A stretch of DNA of 64,000 nucleotides from SZAS-103 sp038226665. Lineage in GTDB: Bacteria > Pseudomonadota > Gammaproteobacteria > Xanthomonadales > Xanthomonadaceae. The notes under the pieces were generated by a model. That model did not search any database, had not been told where the DNA came from, and worked only from the letters and a program-made list of their open reading frames with translations. Shown here piece by piece: positions 19,401 to 29,125 of this stretch. The number at the start of each line of letters is the position of its first letter. Position 1 is the first letter of the stretch. The stretch lies in contig JBBRQI010000004.1 in assembly GCA_038226665.1 (NCBI GenBank), forward strand, positions 62,001 to 126,000, given 5' to 3'. Made by a program: the position numbers and the translations under genes.

Positions 19401-22400
19401 GCGGTCGTCGCGGCATGGATCGGATACGCGCATCCCGGCACGTTGCCGGTGGCCGCGCCGATCCTGGTCTTGTGGCTTCTCGCGCCGGCTTTGACGTGGT
19501 GGATCAGTCGTCCGTTGCCGCGGCGGGCGCCGGAACTGAGCGTCGAGCAAGTGCATTTCCTCGGGCGTCTCGCGCGCCGTACCTGGGCCTTCTTTGAAAG
19601 CAATGTCGGCGCGGACGATCATTGGTTGCCTCCGGACAATGTGCAGGAGCAGCCCGTTTACGTCGTCGCGCACCGTACGTCGCCGACCAATATCGGCTTG
19701 TCCTTGCTTGCGAATCTGTCGGCACGTGATTTCGGTTACATCACGACCACGACGCTACTCGCGCGCAGCGCAGCGACGCTCGACACGCTATCGTCGCTGG
19801 AACGCCATCGCGGCCATTTCTACAACTGGTACGACACGCAGACGCTCAAGCCGCTGGCGCCGCGCTACGTGTCCACGGTGGACAGCGGCAATCTCGCGGG
19901 ACACTTGCTGGTGTTGACCGAAGGCCTGGTGATGCTGGCCGACGCGCCATTGCTGAACCCGCGCACGTTCGACGGCCTGGCCGATACGTTCGGTATTTTG
20001 TGCGAATACGCTGATGTCGTTCCGTCCAAACCGCTCGCTGCATTCCGCGATGAGCTCACCGCGTCGCGCATCCAGCCGCCACGTGATCTGCATGCCGCGC
20101 ACGCCGCATTGAAACAGCTTGCGCATCATGCCGAATCGTTGTGCGCCGAATTGCCGATTGCCGGATCGCCATCGGTTTCCGATACCGCGAAAAGTTGGAG
20201 CGAGGCGCTGCACGCGCACTGTCGCGATGCGATCGCCGATCTGCTCTGGTGCGCACCATGGCTTGCTGCATCGACGGAGCCGCATGCGGCAACACCGGAT
20301 GGAATCGCCGTCATGCCGAGCTTGCGCGAGCTGGCGCAACACGCGCCTGCGGCCAATGCAATCGATGCCGTTTCAGGTAACAGTGCGTCGACCCAACTGC
20401 ATATCGCCGCAGCGCGTGCATCCGAGCGCATCGCGCATCTGGACCGGCTCGCGCGCGCTGCGTGCGAGCTTGCCGAAATGGAATACGATTTCCTTTACGA
20501 GCGCAGTCGCCATCTCCTGGCGATTGGCTACAACGTCGACGAACGCCGACTCGACGACAGCTACTATGACCTGCTCGCATCGGAAGCGCGGCTGTGCAGT
20601 TTCGTCGCGATCGCACAGGGCGAACTGCCGCAGGAAAGCTGGTTTGCGCTCGGGCGCCAGCTCACCAGCGCCGATGGCGATCCGCTGCTGTTGTCGTGGA
20701 GCGGCTCGATGTTCGAATACCTGATGCCGCAACTGGTCATGCCGAACTTCGACGACACCCTGCTCGACGCCACGATGCGCGCTGCGGTCACCCGCCAGAT
20801 CGATTACGGCCGCCAGCGCGGCGTGCCATGGGGCATGTCGGAATCCGGTTACAACACGCTCGACACGCAACTGAATTACCAGTACCGCGCATTCGGGGTG
20901 CCGGGATTGGGGCTCAAGCGCGGGCTCGCGCAGGATCTGGTGATCGCTCCGTATGCATCGGCGCTGGCACTGATGGTCGCGCCGGAACAAGCCTGCGCGA
21001 ACCTGCAACGCCTGACCGCGGCAGGCTACGGCGGCATTTACGGATTGTACGAAGCGATCGATTTCACGCCCGCGCGTTTGCCACGCGGGCAAACCGCGGT
21101 CGTGATCCGTTCGTTCATGGTGCACCACCAGGGCATGAGCCTGTTGTCGCTGGCGTACGTGCTGCTGGACCAGCCGATGCAGAAACGCTTCAACGCCAAC
21201 CGTCATTTCCAGGCAACCATGTTGTTGCTGCAGGAACGCGTGCCGCGCACCGCCGTGATCCAGCCGCACGTCGTCGAATCCCTGGAGAAAGGCGTCACCG
21301 TCGATCCAACCGAAACGAGGCTGCGCGTGTTCAACAATCCTGACAGTGTGATACCTGCGGTGCAGATGTTGTCCAACGGCCGCTACCACCTGATGCTGAC
21401 CAACTCCGGCGGCGGCTACAGCCAAGTGCGCGACATGGCGGTGACGCGCTGGCTGGAGGACGGAACCTGCGATGCCTACGGGAGTTTCTGTTACCTGCGC
21501 GATGTCGAGAGCGGCGCGTTCTGGTCCGCAGCGTATCAGCCCACGCGCGTGCCGGTGGATGGTTACGAAGCGATCTTCTCCGATGCGCGCGCCGAGTTCC
21601 GTGGGCGCAAGAAGGGGATCGACACGCATACCGAGATTGCGGTCTCGCCCGAGGACGACATCGAACTGCGCCGCATCACGATCACCAACCGCAGCCGCGC
21701 GCGCCGCACCATCGAGCTGACAAGCTACGCTGAAGTGGTGCTCGCAACGGCCGCATCCGACGCGGCGCATCCGGCTTTCAGCAAGCTGTTCGTGCAGACC
21801 GAATTGCTGCGTCCGAAACAGGCGATCCTGTGCAATCGCCGACCGCAGGCCGAGCACGATCGCTCGCCATGGATGTTCCATCTCGTTGCGGTGCACGGTG
21901 CAGACATCCAGGCGATTTCCTACGAGACCGATCGCGCCCGCTTCATCGGGCGTGGCCGCGACCTTGCCAACCCGCAGGCGCTGGATGCTGACGCGTTGTC
22001 GGATTCTGATGGCTCGGTGCTCGATCCCGTCGTCGCGATCCGCGTGCGCATCGTGCTGGAACCCGACCAGATCGCGATCATCGACTACGTGTCCGGTGTT
22101 GGCGATCAGCGCGATGCCTGCCTCGGACTGATCGAGAAATACCGCGACCGCCACCTTGCCGATCGCGTGTTCGATCTTGCATGGACGCATAGCCAGGTCG
22201 TGCGTCGCCAGATCAACGCGAGCCAGTCGGACGCGCAACTCTACGAGCGCCTAGCCGGCTCGATCCTGCATGCGAATCCGGCGTTGCGCGCCGATGCGAG
22301 CGTGCTGATCAAGAACCAGCGCGGTCAATCCGGCTTGTGGGGGCATTCGATTTCCGGCGACCTGCCGATCGTGCTGTTGCAGATCGCCGATCCCGAACAC

Positions 22401-25217
22401 ATCGACCTCGTGCGCCAGGTCGTGCAGGCGCATGCGTACTGGCGACTGAAGGGGCTCGCGGTCGACCTGGTGATCTGGAACGAAGATCACGCAGGTTACC
22501 GGCAGGTGTTGCAGGACCAGATCATGGGGCTGATCGCGGCCGGCATCGATGCCAACCTGGTCGACAAGCCCGGAGGAATTTTCGTGCGTCCCGCGCAACA
22601 GATGAGCACGGAGGATCGCGTCCTGATCCAGTCGGTCGCGCGGCTGATCCTCAGCGATGCGCAAGGCACGCTTGCCGAGCAGGTCGTGCGGCGCAAGCCC
22701 GCCGATGCGTTGCCGTCGCGCTTCGCGCCCAGCCAGGTCGTGTACGAACCATCGCCGGTCGTTGCGCTCGGGGCGATTGCCGTGCAACACGACAACGGTC
22801 TCGGCGGGTTCTCAGAGGACGGACGCGAATACATCATCACCATCGACGCCGGACAGGTCACGCCGGCACCGTGGTGCAACGTGCTGGCCAATCCTCAATT
22901 CGGTTGCGTGGTCAGCGATAGCGGACTCGGTTATACGTGGGGCGAGAACGCGCACGAATTCCGGCTGACGCCGTGGCACAACGATCCGATTTCCGATCCA
23001 TGCGGCGAGGCGTATTACCTGCGCGACGAAGACAGCGGGCGCGTGTGGTCGCCGACGTTGTTGCCATGCCGCGGCGAAGGCGCGTATCGCGTCCGCCATG
23101 GTTTCGGCTACACCGTGTACGAGCACATCGAGGACGGCATCGCGAGCGAGTTGTGGGTGTACGTCGCGATCGACGCACCGATCAAGTACGCAGTGCTGAA
23201 ACTGCGCAACCTGTCCGGACGCGCGCGCCGCATCAGTGTGATCGGCTACGTGGAATGGGTGTTCGGCGACTTGCGCGAGAAGTCGCTGATGCATGTCGTG
23301 ACCGAGCAGGACAAGGCCAGCGGTGCGTTGTTCGGGCGCAATCCGTACAACACCGAATTCGCCGGGCGCGTCGGCTTCTTCGATGTGGACGAGCGCTTGC
23401 GCAGCGTCACCGGCGACCGCGTCGAGTTCATCGGCCGCAACGGCAGCTTGCGCAATCCTGCCGCGCTCGGACGCGCGAAATTGTCCGGGCGCGTCGGTGC
23501 CGGTTTCGATCCGTGCGCGGCGATCGGCATCACCGTTTCGTTGATCGACGAGGTCGAACATTCCATCGTGTTCCGGCTCGGTGCGGGCCGCACCGATGCC
23601 GAAGCGCGCGCGCTGGTGCAGAAGCCGCGCGATGCCGAAGCTGCGCAGAAGGCGCTCGACGCCGTGCGCGCGCACTGGCGCGACATGCTCGGCACGGTGC
23701 AGGTGCAAACGCCCGACGCAGCAGTGAATGCACTCGCGAACGGCTGGCTGTTGTACCAGGTGATCGCGTGCAGGTTCTGGGGCCGCAGTGGCTTCTATCA
23801 ATCGGGCGGCGCGTATGGATTCCGCGACCAGATCCAGGATGCGCTCGCGATGGTTCACGCCGCGCCGGAGCTCGTGCGTGCGCACCTGCTGCTTTGCGCC
23901 GCGCATCAATTCCCCGAAGGCGATGTGCAACATTGGTGGCATCCGCCGCAAGGCCGTGGCGTGCGCACGCATTGTTCCGATGATTACCTGTGGCTGCCGC
24001 TCGCGACATGCCGTTACGTGGAAGTGACCGGCGACCGGGGCATCCTCGATGCGCCCGCAACGCACGTCGAAGGCCGCGCGCTTGCCGCGGACGAAGAATC
24101 CTACTACGACATGCCGGTGCGTTCGGCGCAGGGCGAAAGCCTCTATCGTCATTGCGTGGAGGCGATCCAGCGCGGATTGTCGTTGCGCGGCGGAAACGGC
24201 TTGCCGCTGATCGGCAGCGGCGACTGGAACGACGGCATGAATCGCGTCGGCGCGGGCGGCAAAGGCGAGAGCGTATGGCTCGCGTTTTTCCTGTACGACG
24301 TGTTGATGCGATTCAGCGAAGTCGCGCGCCTGCACGACGATGCCGGTTTCGCCGAGCAATGCCTCGACGATGCCGAAAAACTGCGTGTCGCGATCGAAGC
24401 ACAGGCATGGGATGGCGCGTGGTATCGACGCGCCTGGTTCGACGACGGGACACCCCTCGGCGCGAAGGGCAATGCAGAATGCGCAATCGATTCGATCGCG
24501 CAGAGCTGGTCGGTCCTGTCAGGCGCTGGCGATCCGCAACGTTCGCGGCAGGCGATGCAATCGCTTGACGCGCACCTGGTACATCGCGATACGAAGATCG
24601 TGCAGTTGCTCGATCCGCCATTCGATCGCAGCGCGACCCATGCAGCCGACTACCACGATCCCGGCTACATCGCCGCCTACGTTCCGGGCGTGCGCGAAAA
24701 CGGTGGCCAGTACACGCACGCTGCGGTATGGGCGACGATGGCGTTCGCCCAACTCGGCGAAGCGAAGAAAGCCTGGGAATTGCTGGGCCTGATCAATCCG
24801 ATCCACCACGGCGATTCGCCCGCAGCGATTGAAACCTACAAGGTCGAACCCTACGTCGTCGCGGCCGATGTCTATGCAGTTGCGCCGCACACCGGTCGTG
24901 GCGGCTGGACCTGGTACACCGGTTCGGCGGGATGGATGTATCGGCTGGTCGTCGAATCGCTGCTCGGCCTGCATCGCAAGGGCGACACCTTGCGCATCGC
25001 GCCGTGCATTCCCGCCGACTGGCCGGCATACGCGATGGATTACCGCCATGGCAAGGCGATCTATCGGATCAGCATTTCGCAAACTGCGACAGACGGCAGC
25101 GAAGGCAGCGTGACCGTCGATGGCGTCGAACAAACAGCACGCACGATCCAGCTGGTCGATGATGGACGCGAGCATCGCGTCGAAATACGACATCGCCAGC
25201 CTGGAGTCGTCACCTGA
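16500..25217 (+). CDS. ndvB: Cyclic beta-1,2-glucan synthase (GT84/GH94 giant membrane enzyme)
   Basis: At 2905 residues this matches the size of Sinorhizobium NdvB and Brucella Cgs. These inner-membrane enzymes make cyclic beta-1,2-glucans from UDP-glucose, doing initiation, elongation, length control and cyclisation in one chain. Visible order: cytoplasmic N-terminus; membrane helices about 421-482; GT84 transferase domain about 500-830 with DTDTQ (643-647) and RHRWIRGDWQ; helices about 835-1003; glucoamylase-like domain around NTLDTQLNYQYRAFG (about 1450-1530); and a C-terminal GH94 phosphorylase-like region with GDWNDGMN (2574-2581; D2578 in the catalytic-acid position). The start has no clear ribosome site. 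The pgm gene follows by 58 bases. The product would be periplasmic glucan for osmotic adaptation or host interaction. Confidence 0.93.
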   Translation: MTAGREAILESWLRLRSVLRGDGHARDDSLHELPLRSELFSADQMERHGRALARSHKISAGRAPDQLIARLSSNEQLLLRACDLLTEATSANRRLTPAGEWLLDNYYLIEEQIRTAKRHLPKSYSRELPRLAEGPSAGFPRVYDIALEAISHGDGRVDTESLSRFVASYQSVAPLALGELWAIPIMLRLALIENLRRVGAAVIVDRIDRNVADEWADRLTEVAESDPKNMVLVIADMARSEPPQASSFVAELARRLQGRSSALALPLTWVEQWLGESGQTIEQLVQAENQQQAADQVSISNSIGSLRYLSSMDWREFVETMSVVEGVLRDDPTGIYAQMDFATRDRYRHVVERLARRSNQSETQIAQQTIALAIRSKIEQGGEAAAAHVGHYLIGDGLPLLQREVGFRAPLRLLPHRRAGSVPLWAFFGPIGLWTLAIGIALLLQLRLDGWRGWPLWLFALPCALVASDLALALVNWAATLMVAPHPLPRMDYSDGLPSESRTLVIVPTLLGSMDGVENLIEALEVRFLANRGPHIHFTLLTDFLDAAQQHAPNDAALLQLAQQRIARLNEKYADASGEDRFFLLHRPRAWNERERAWMGRERKRGKLADLNALLRKGDASAFVLMEGDTRLLGNVRYVITLDTDTQLPRDAALEFVGTLAHPLNRARWDDRVGRVVAGYGILQPRVGVSLSGALRSRYARWFGSDPGIDPYTRAVSDVYQDLFGEGSFIGKGVYDVEAFERALDGRFPDNAILSHDLLEGCYARSGLMSDAQLYEDYPARYAADVARRHRWIRGDWQLLPWLLRRVRREDGSRERNPLSGLSQWKIFDNLRRSLVPAALLLLMVVGWCVLDRALAWTLSLLGLLLITPMAALAMDLLRKSDELPLSTHLNGVAHAAWLQSVRVGLYLACLPYEAWFALDAIVRTLWRLLVTRRHLLQWNPSSEVERTQRTDLATSCRTMWFAPTLAAVVAAWIGYAHPGTLPVAAPILVLWLLAPALTWWISRPLPRRAPELSVEQVHFLGRLARRTWAFFESNVGADDHWLPPDNVQEQPVYVVAHRTSPTNIGLSLLANLSARDFGYITTTTLLARSAATLDTLSSLERHRGHFYNWYDTQTLKPLAPRYVSTVDSGNLAGHLLVLTEGLVMLADAPLLNPRTFDGLADTFGILCEYADVVPSKPLAAFRDELTASRIQPPRDLHAAHAALKQLAHHAESLCAELPIAGSPSVSDTAKSWSEALHAHCRDAIADLLWCAPWLAASTEPHAATPDGIAVMPSLRELAQHAPAANAIDAVSGNSASTQLHIAAARASERIAHLDRLARAACELAEMEYDFLYERSRHLLAIGYNVDERRLDDSYYDLLASEARLCSFVAIAQGELPQESWFALGRQLTSADGDPLLLSWSGSMFEYLMPQLVMPNFDDTLLDATMRAAVTRQIDYGRQRGVPWGMSESGYNTLDTQLNYQYRAFGVPGLGLKRGLAQDLVIAPYASALALMVAPEQACANLQRLTAAGYGGIYGLYEAIDFTPARLPRGQTAVVIRSFMVHHQGMSLLSLAYVLLDQPMQKRFNANRHFQATMLLLQERVPRTAVIQPHVVESLEKGVTVDPTETRLRVFNNPDSVIPAVQMLSNGRYHLMLTNSGGGYSQVRDMAVTRWLEDGTCDAYGSFCYLRDVESGAFWSAAYQPTRVPVDGYEAIFSDARAEFRGRKKGIDTHTEIAVSPEDDIELRRITITNRSRARRTIELTSYAEVVLATAASDAAHPAFSKLFVQTELLRPKQAILCNRRPQAEHDRSPWMFHLVAVHGADIQAISYETDRARFIGRGRDLANPQALDADALSDSDGSVLDPVVAIRVRIVLEPDQIAIIDYVSGVGDQRDACLGLIEKYRDRHLADRVFDLAWTHSQVVRRQINASQSDAQLYERLAGSILHANPALRADASVLIKNQRGQSGLWGHSISGDLPIVLLQIADPEHIDLVRQVVQAHAYWRLKGLAVDLVIWNEDHAGYRQVLQDQIMGLIAAGIDANLVDKPGGIFVRPAQQMSTEDRVLIQSVARLILSDAQGTLAEQVVRRKPADALPSRFAPSQVVYEPSPVVALGAIAVQHDNGLGGFSEDGREYIITIDAGQVTPAPWCNVLANPQFGCVVSDSGLGYTWGENAHEFRLTPWHNDPISDPCGEAYYLRDEDSGRVWSPTLLPCRGEGAYRVRHGFGYTVYEHIEDGIASELWVYVAIDAPIKYAVLKLRNLSGRARRISVIGYVEWVFGDLREKSLMHVVTEQDKASGALFGRNPYNTEFAGRVGFFDVDERLRSVTGDRVEFIGRNGSLRNPAALGRAKLSGRVGAGFDPCAAIGITVSLIDEVEHSIVFRLGAGRTDAEARALVQKPRDAEAAQKALDAVRAHWRDMLGTVQVQTPDAAVNALANGWLLYQVIACRFWGRSGFYQSGGAYGFRDQIQDALAMVHAAPELVRAHLLLCAAHQFPEGDVQHWWHPPQGRGVRTHCSDDYLWLPLATCRYVEVTGDRGILDAPATHVEGRALAADEESYYDMPVRSAQGESLYRHCVEAIQRGLSLRGGNGLPLIGSGDWNDGMNRVGAGGKGESVWLAFFLYDVLMRFSEVARLHDDAGFAEQCLDDAEKLRVAIEAQAWDGAWYRRAWFDDGTPLGAKGNAECAIDSIAQSWSVLSGAGDPQRSRQAMQSLDAHLVHRDTKIVQLLDPPFDRSATHAADYHDPGYIAAYVPGVRENGGQYTHAAVWATMAFAQLGEAKKAWELLGLINPIHHGDSPAAIETYKVEPYVVAADVYAVAPHTGRGGWTWYTGSAGWMYRLVVESLLGLHRKGDTLRIAPCIPADWPAYAMDYRHGKAIYRISISQTATDGSEGSVTVDGVEQTARTIQLVDDGREHRVEIRHRQPGVVT

Positions 25218-25275
25218 CGACGCGACGCGTTTTCGACAAGCAGTAACAGTCGCGCCACCGAATGGAGTCCGATCG

Positions 25276-26925
25276 ATGACCAGCATCAGCCCGCTTGCAG
25301 GAAAACCCGCACAACCCGCGCAGCTGGTCGATGTCGGCAAACTCGTCGATGCATATTACAGCGTGAAACCCGATTCGAAGAATCCCGCGCAATGCGTTGC
25401 GTTCGGAACGTCGGGGCATCGCGGCTCGTCGTTCGATGGCAGCTTCAACGAAAACCATATTCTTGCGATCGCGCAGGCGATCTGCGCGTACCGCGCGAAG
25501 CAGGGCATCGATGGGCCGTTGTTCATCGGCATCGACACCCACGCGTTGTCGCAGCCGGCGTACGAGACCGCGCTGGAAGTGCTGGCTGCAAACGGCGTGC
25601 AGGTGCTGACGTCGCAAGGTGGCGAATACACGCCGACCCCGGCGGTATCGCACGCGATCCTTTGCTACAACCGGGGCCGCAAGCAAGGATTTGCCGACGG
25701 CATCGTCGTTACGCCATCGCACAATCCGCCGGACAACGGCGGCTTCAAGTACAACACGCCGAACGGCGGCCCTGCCGATACCGATGTCACCAACTGGGTG
25801 CAGGATCGCGCGAACGCATCGCTTGAAGCCGGCCTCGGGGACGTGCGCCGGGTGCCGTTCAAACAGGCGCAGGATGCGTCCACAACCTGCGTGCACGATT
25901 ACCTTGGTGCCTATGTCGCCGATCTCGGCAACGCAGTCGATTTCGATGCGATACGCGCATCCGGAATCCACATGGGCGTGGATCCACTCGGCGGCGCGGG
26001 CGTGCATTACTGGGCGCGCATCGCCGAGCAATACAAGGTCAATCTCGAGGTCGTCAGCGAGCAGGTCGATCCGCAGTTCGGCTTCATGACGCTCGACTGG
26101 GACGGCAAGATCCGCATGGATCCGTCGTCCAGTTACGCGATGCAACGATTGATTGCCATCAAGGACAAATACGACATCGCGTTCGCCTGCGATACCGATC
26201 ACGACCGCCACGGCATTGTGACCCGCAGCGCCGGATTGCTGCCGCCGAACAACTACCTCAGTGTCCTGATCGACTATCTGTTCCAGCATCGGCCGCAATG
26301 GGCCAAGACTGCAGCGGTCGGCAAGACGGTCGTCAGCACATCGATGATCGATCGCGTGGTCGCGCGGCTTGGTCGTACGTTGTACGAGGTTCCGGTGGGC
26401 TTCAAGTGGTTTGTCGGTGGACTGTTCGATGGCTCGCTGGGTTTCGGTGGCGAGGAAAGTGCAGGCGCTGCATTCCTGCGCCGCGACGGCAGCGTGTGGA
26501 CGACGGACAAGGATGGCATCGTGCCAGCGTTGTTGTCGGCCGAGATCACTGCGCGCGTTGGACGCGACCCCGGAGCGTTGCATGGAGACCTGTGCAACGC
26601 ATTCGGCGAGATTTTTGCCGACCGATTGCAAGCCAACGCGAACGCGGCGCAGAGACAGGCGCTCGGGAAACTCGCGCCACAACAGGTCAGGCAAACGGAA
26701 CTCGCCGGTGATCCCATCGATAGCGTGATCGACAAGGCGCCCGGCAACGGTGCAGCGATCGGCGGCATCAAGGTCAGCACGAAAAACGGATGGTTCGCCG
26801 CGCGTCCATCGGGGACCGAAGACATCTACAAGATCTATGCGGAAAGTTTTCGTGACGACCTGCACTTGCGGCGCATTCTCGAAGAGGCGCAAAGCATCGT
26901 CGATACCGCGCTGGCCGGTACATGA
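25276..26925 (+). CDS. pgm: Phosphoglucomutase, alpha-D-glucose phosphate specific
   Basis: Pgm interconverts glucose-6-phosphate and glucose-1-phosphate. The ATG at 25276 follows TGGAG by 8 bases and yields 549 residues, the same length class as E. coli Pgm (546). The phosphoserine is S148 in VVTPSHNPPDNGG; the metal loop DTDHDRHG, the sugar loop GGEESAGA and the phosphate-binding RPSGTED are all intact. The gene starts 58 bases behind the cyclic glucan synthase gene on the same strand, so the pair probably forms a transcription unit that supplies UDP-glucose precursor for glucan synthesis. A 12-base inverted repeat spans its stop codon. Confidence 0.95.
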   Translation: MTSISPLAGKPAQPAQLVDVGKLVDAYYSVKPDSKNPAQCVAFGTSGHRGSSFDGSFNENHILAIAQAICAYRAKQGIDGPLFIGIDTHALSQPAYETALEVLAANGVQVLTSQGGEYTPTPAVSHAILCYNRGRKQGFADGIVVTPSHNPPDNGGFKYNTPNGGPADTDVTNWVQDRANASLEAGLGDVRRVPFKQAQDASTTCVHDYLGAYVADLGNAVDFDAIRASGIHMGVDPLGGAGVHYWARIAEQYKVNLEVVSEQVDPQFGFMTLDWDGKIRMDPSSSYAMQRLIAIKDKYDIAFACDTDHDRHGIVTRSAGLLPPNNYLSVLIDYLFQHRPQWAKTAAVGKTVVSTSMIDRVVARLGRTLYEVPVGFKWFVGGLFDGSLGFGGEESAGAAFLRRDGSVWTTDKDGIVPALLSAEITARVGRDPGALHGDLCNAFGEIFADRLQANANAAQRQALGKLAPQQVRQTELAGDPIDSVIDKAPGNGAAIGGIKVSTKNGWFAARPSGTEDIYKIYAESFRDDLHLRRILEEAQSIVDTALAGT

Positions 26926-26966
26926 TTGCGATCGCGGCGCAGTGTATCCGCTGTGCAATCATGTAC
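26918..26966. repeat. Inverted repeat across the pgm stop codon
   Basis: GTACATGATTGC (26918-26929) is repeated perfectly in inverted form as GCAATCATGTAC (26955-26966), 25 bases apart, and the left arm contains the TGA of pgm. The inner bases allow a further short GCGG/CCGC stem. No T-run follows, so it is not a classic terminator; an RNA 3'-end structure or protein site are both possible. Confidence 0.5.
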
Positions 26967-27338
26967 GAACGCGCGGACGAATCACTCTGAGTATGGGACG
27001 CCTGCGTTCCGGGGATGCACGCATGGTCTCGCGCTGCGGATCATCTTTCGGTCAGGCAGGTCCGTTTTCGCGAGGGTACACTCGATGTCCGGTCATTCGG
27101 ATCGGCAATGTCGGGAGGAGTCCGTATTACCTCCCTGACGCGCTTCCTGCCTGCATTTGCGAACGCCACCAAGCTCGGTTAGCTTGGCTTGCCTGGCGCA
27201 AGGCACCAGTCCCATTCGCATGGTTCAATCCATCGAATGCGCGGGCACAGGTAATGCAGTGATGCAACGAGGGTGTGTCGGAGAAATCGCGGTGTTGCAA
27301 TGGCGCCATTTTCAAAATCCATCCATGGGAGATGTTTT
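26926..27338. other. Intergenic region between pgm and the S53 peptidase gene
   Basis: These 413 bases hold no convincing gene. Besides the inverted repeat at the pgm end, I see GGGAGG (27113-27118) facing CCTCCC (27130-27135), and a 7-base perfect hairpin CCAAGCT/AGCTTGG with a 5-base loop at 27169-27187. The promoter of the peptidase gene must lie here, but boxes are not clear. The region could equally carry a small RNA, for which I have no sequence-family match. Confidence 0.4.
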
Positions 27339-29060
27339 GTGAAATCAATGCCGATCAACAATGCGCGTCGTGGCATGCCTGTTCTCAAGACCGTTCTTGC
27401 CACCGTCGTTGCCACTACCCTGTTGTTTGGCGCCGCAACGCAGGCAGCCAGTCTGTCCACCGGCGCGAATCGCCTGGCCGTGGCGGGCATGCCGGAAGCG
27501 GTTGCCTCCGGCCAGGCTGTCCGCATCGCGCCGATGGCGGAAATGCAGAGCCTGAAGTTCGCGCTCGTGTTGCCGCTGCGCAACGAAGCCGAGCTCGATG
27601 TGCTGCTCAAGCAACTTCAGGATCCGCACAGCCCGAACTTCCACCGTTATCTTTCGGTTGACGAATTCACCCAGCGTTTCAGCGCAACCCAAAGCGACTA
27701 CGCTGAGGTCATTCGCTGGGCAAATGCAAATGGCCTCAAGGTCATCGAGACGACGCCGAATCGGCACGTGGTGAATGTAGAAGGATCGATCGCTGCGATC
27801 AATCGCGCGCTGCACGTGCAGATGGGCAACTTCAAGCACCCGACCGAAAACCGCACGTTCTTCGCGCCGGATCGCGAGCCCACGACCGACCTGCGCGTGC
27901 CGTTACTTGCGATCTCCGACCTGACCGACTACGCGCCGAAGATCAACCGCCTGCGCCACGGCAGCGATGTGGAACACATCAATGCCGTCACCAAGGTGCA
28001 TGGTTCTGGCCCTGGCGGCGAATACCTGCCGAGCGACATGCGCAAGGTGTATTACGGCAGCGGTTCGCTGACCGGCACCGGCCAGACGGTCGGCATCTTC
28101 TCGTTCGACGGCTACAAGGCCGCCGACGTGACCCTGTTCTACACCAAGACCGGCATGACCTCGTCCGTGCCGATCCAGAACGTGTTGGTGAATGCTTACA
28201 GCGGTGCGTGCAGTGGCGGCTCGAAATGCGATGACGGCGAGCAGATCCTCGACATCGTCAACGTGATCGGCATGGCGCCCGGCTTGAGCAAGGTGCAGTT
28301 CTACGAAGGCACAAGCGCCACCAACATCCTCAACAAGATGGTCAGCGACAATACCTCGAAGGTGATCAGCTGCTCGTGGGGTGGCGGCGGTTTCAGCAAC
28401 AAGACCGACGATGCGATCTACAAGCAGATGGCCGCGCAGGGACAGACCTTCCTCAACGCGACCGGCGATGATGGCGCTTACAACTCCAGGACCTGGATCG
28501 CGCCATCGGCGGATGCGAACATCGTCGATGTCGGCGGCACCGTGCTGGTCACCTCCGCTCCCGGCGGCTCATGGGTTTCGGAAACGGGCTGGCCTTACAG
28601 CGGCGGCGGGTTCTACAGCAAGGCGGGCGAATCCACGCCTGCCTACCAGAAACTTGCCGGCGTGCTCACGACCGCGAACAAGGGATCGACGACCTATCGC
28701 AACGATCCGGACGTGTCGGCCGAAGCGGACTTCGACAATCCCACCGTCAGCAACGGCCAGTTCCAGACCGGCTACGGAGGTACCAGCTTCGCCGCGCCGC
28801 GTATCGCCGGCCTGCTCGCACTCGCCAACCAGAAGTCCGTCGCCGCCGGCCACGGCACCGTCGGCTTCGTCAACACCAAGCTGTACAACATCGCGCTCGG
28901 CAGCGGCTACCACGGCGATTTCCACGACGTCACCAGCGGCAACAACAAGCCCGATCTTGGTAGCGGCGCGGGCTTCAACGCCGTCGCCAACTTCGACCTC
29001 GTCACCGGCTGGGGCAGCCCGATCGGTGTCGCATTCATCAATGCGCTGACAGCGCCATGA
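27339..29060 (+). CDS. Secreted S53 (sedolisin/kumamolisin-type) serine-carboxyl peptidase
   Basis: The start is the GTG at 27339, placed by GGGAG about 6 bases upstream, giving 573 residues. A signal peptide (1-37) is followed by a pro-kumamolisin activation domain (about 60-190; SPNFHRYLSVDEF is its hallmark) and the catalytic domain. The sedolisin residues are in place: E301 and D305 in EQILD, oxyanion D377 in NATGDDG and nucleophile S483 in GGTSFAAP. The C-terminal DVTSG...GFNAVANFDLVTGWGSP segment is the usual calcium site. Such peptidases are exported as zymogens, cleave themselves at acid pH and degrade external protein. The gene is alone on its strand and converges on pruA. Confidence 0.94.
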   Translation: MKSMPINNARRGMPVLKTVLATVVATTLLFGAATQAASLSTGANRLAVAGMPEAVASGQAVRIAPMAEMQSLKFALVLPLRNEAELDVLLKQLQDPHSPNFHRYLSVDEFTQRFSATQSDYAEVIRWANANGLKVIETTPNRHVVNVEGSIAAINRALHVQMGNFKHPTENRTFFAPDREPTTDLRVPLLAISDLTDYAPKINRLRHGSDVEHINAVTKVHGSGPGGEYLPSDMRKVYYGSGSLTGTGQTVGIFSFDGYKAADVTLFYTKTGMTSSVPIQNVLVNAYSGACSGGSKCDDGEQILDIVNVIGMAPGLSKVQFYEGTSATNILNKMVSDNTSKVISCSWGGGGFSNKTDDAIYKQMAAQGQTFLNATGDDGAYNSRTWIAPSADANIVDVGGTVLVTSAPGGSWVSETGWPYSGGGFYSKAGESTPAYQKLAGVLTTANKGSTTYRNDPDVSAEADFDNPTVSNGQFQTGYGGTSFAAPRIAGLLALANQKSVAAGHGTVGFVNTKLYNIALGSGYHGDFHDVTSGNNKPDLGSGAGFNAVANFDLVTGWGSPIGVAFINALTAP

Positions 29061-29125
29061 TGCGATGCGTGGGTTAAACCTGTAGAGATTGATGAAGTGG
29101 ACGGATTTCATCCGGCCTACATCAC

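Noticed and set aside
20373..22238. Long minus-strand open frame (about 620 codons)
   Set aside because: Antisense to the glucan synthase gene; composition is that of a mirrored coding frame, with no start site or recognisable domain.
22812..24359. Long minus-strand open frame (about 515 codons)
   Set aside because: Also antisense to the glucan synthase gene, with no family-like segment.
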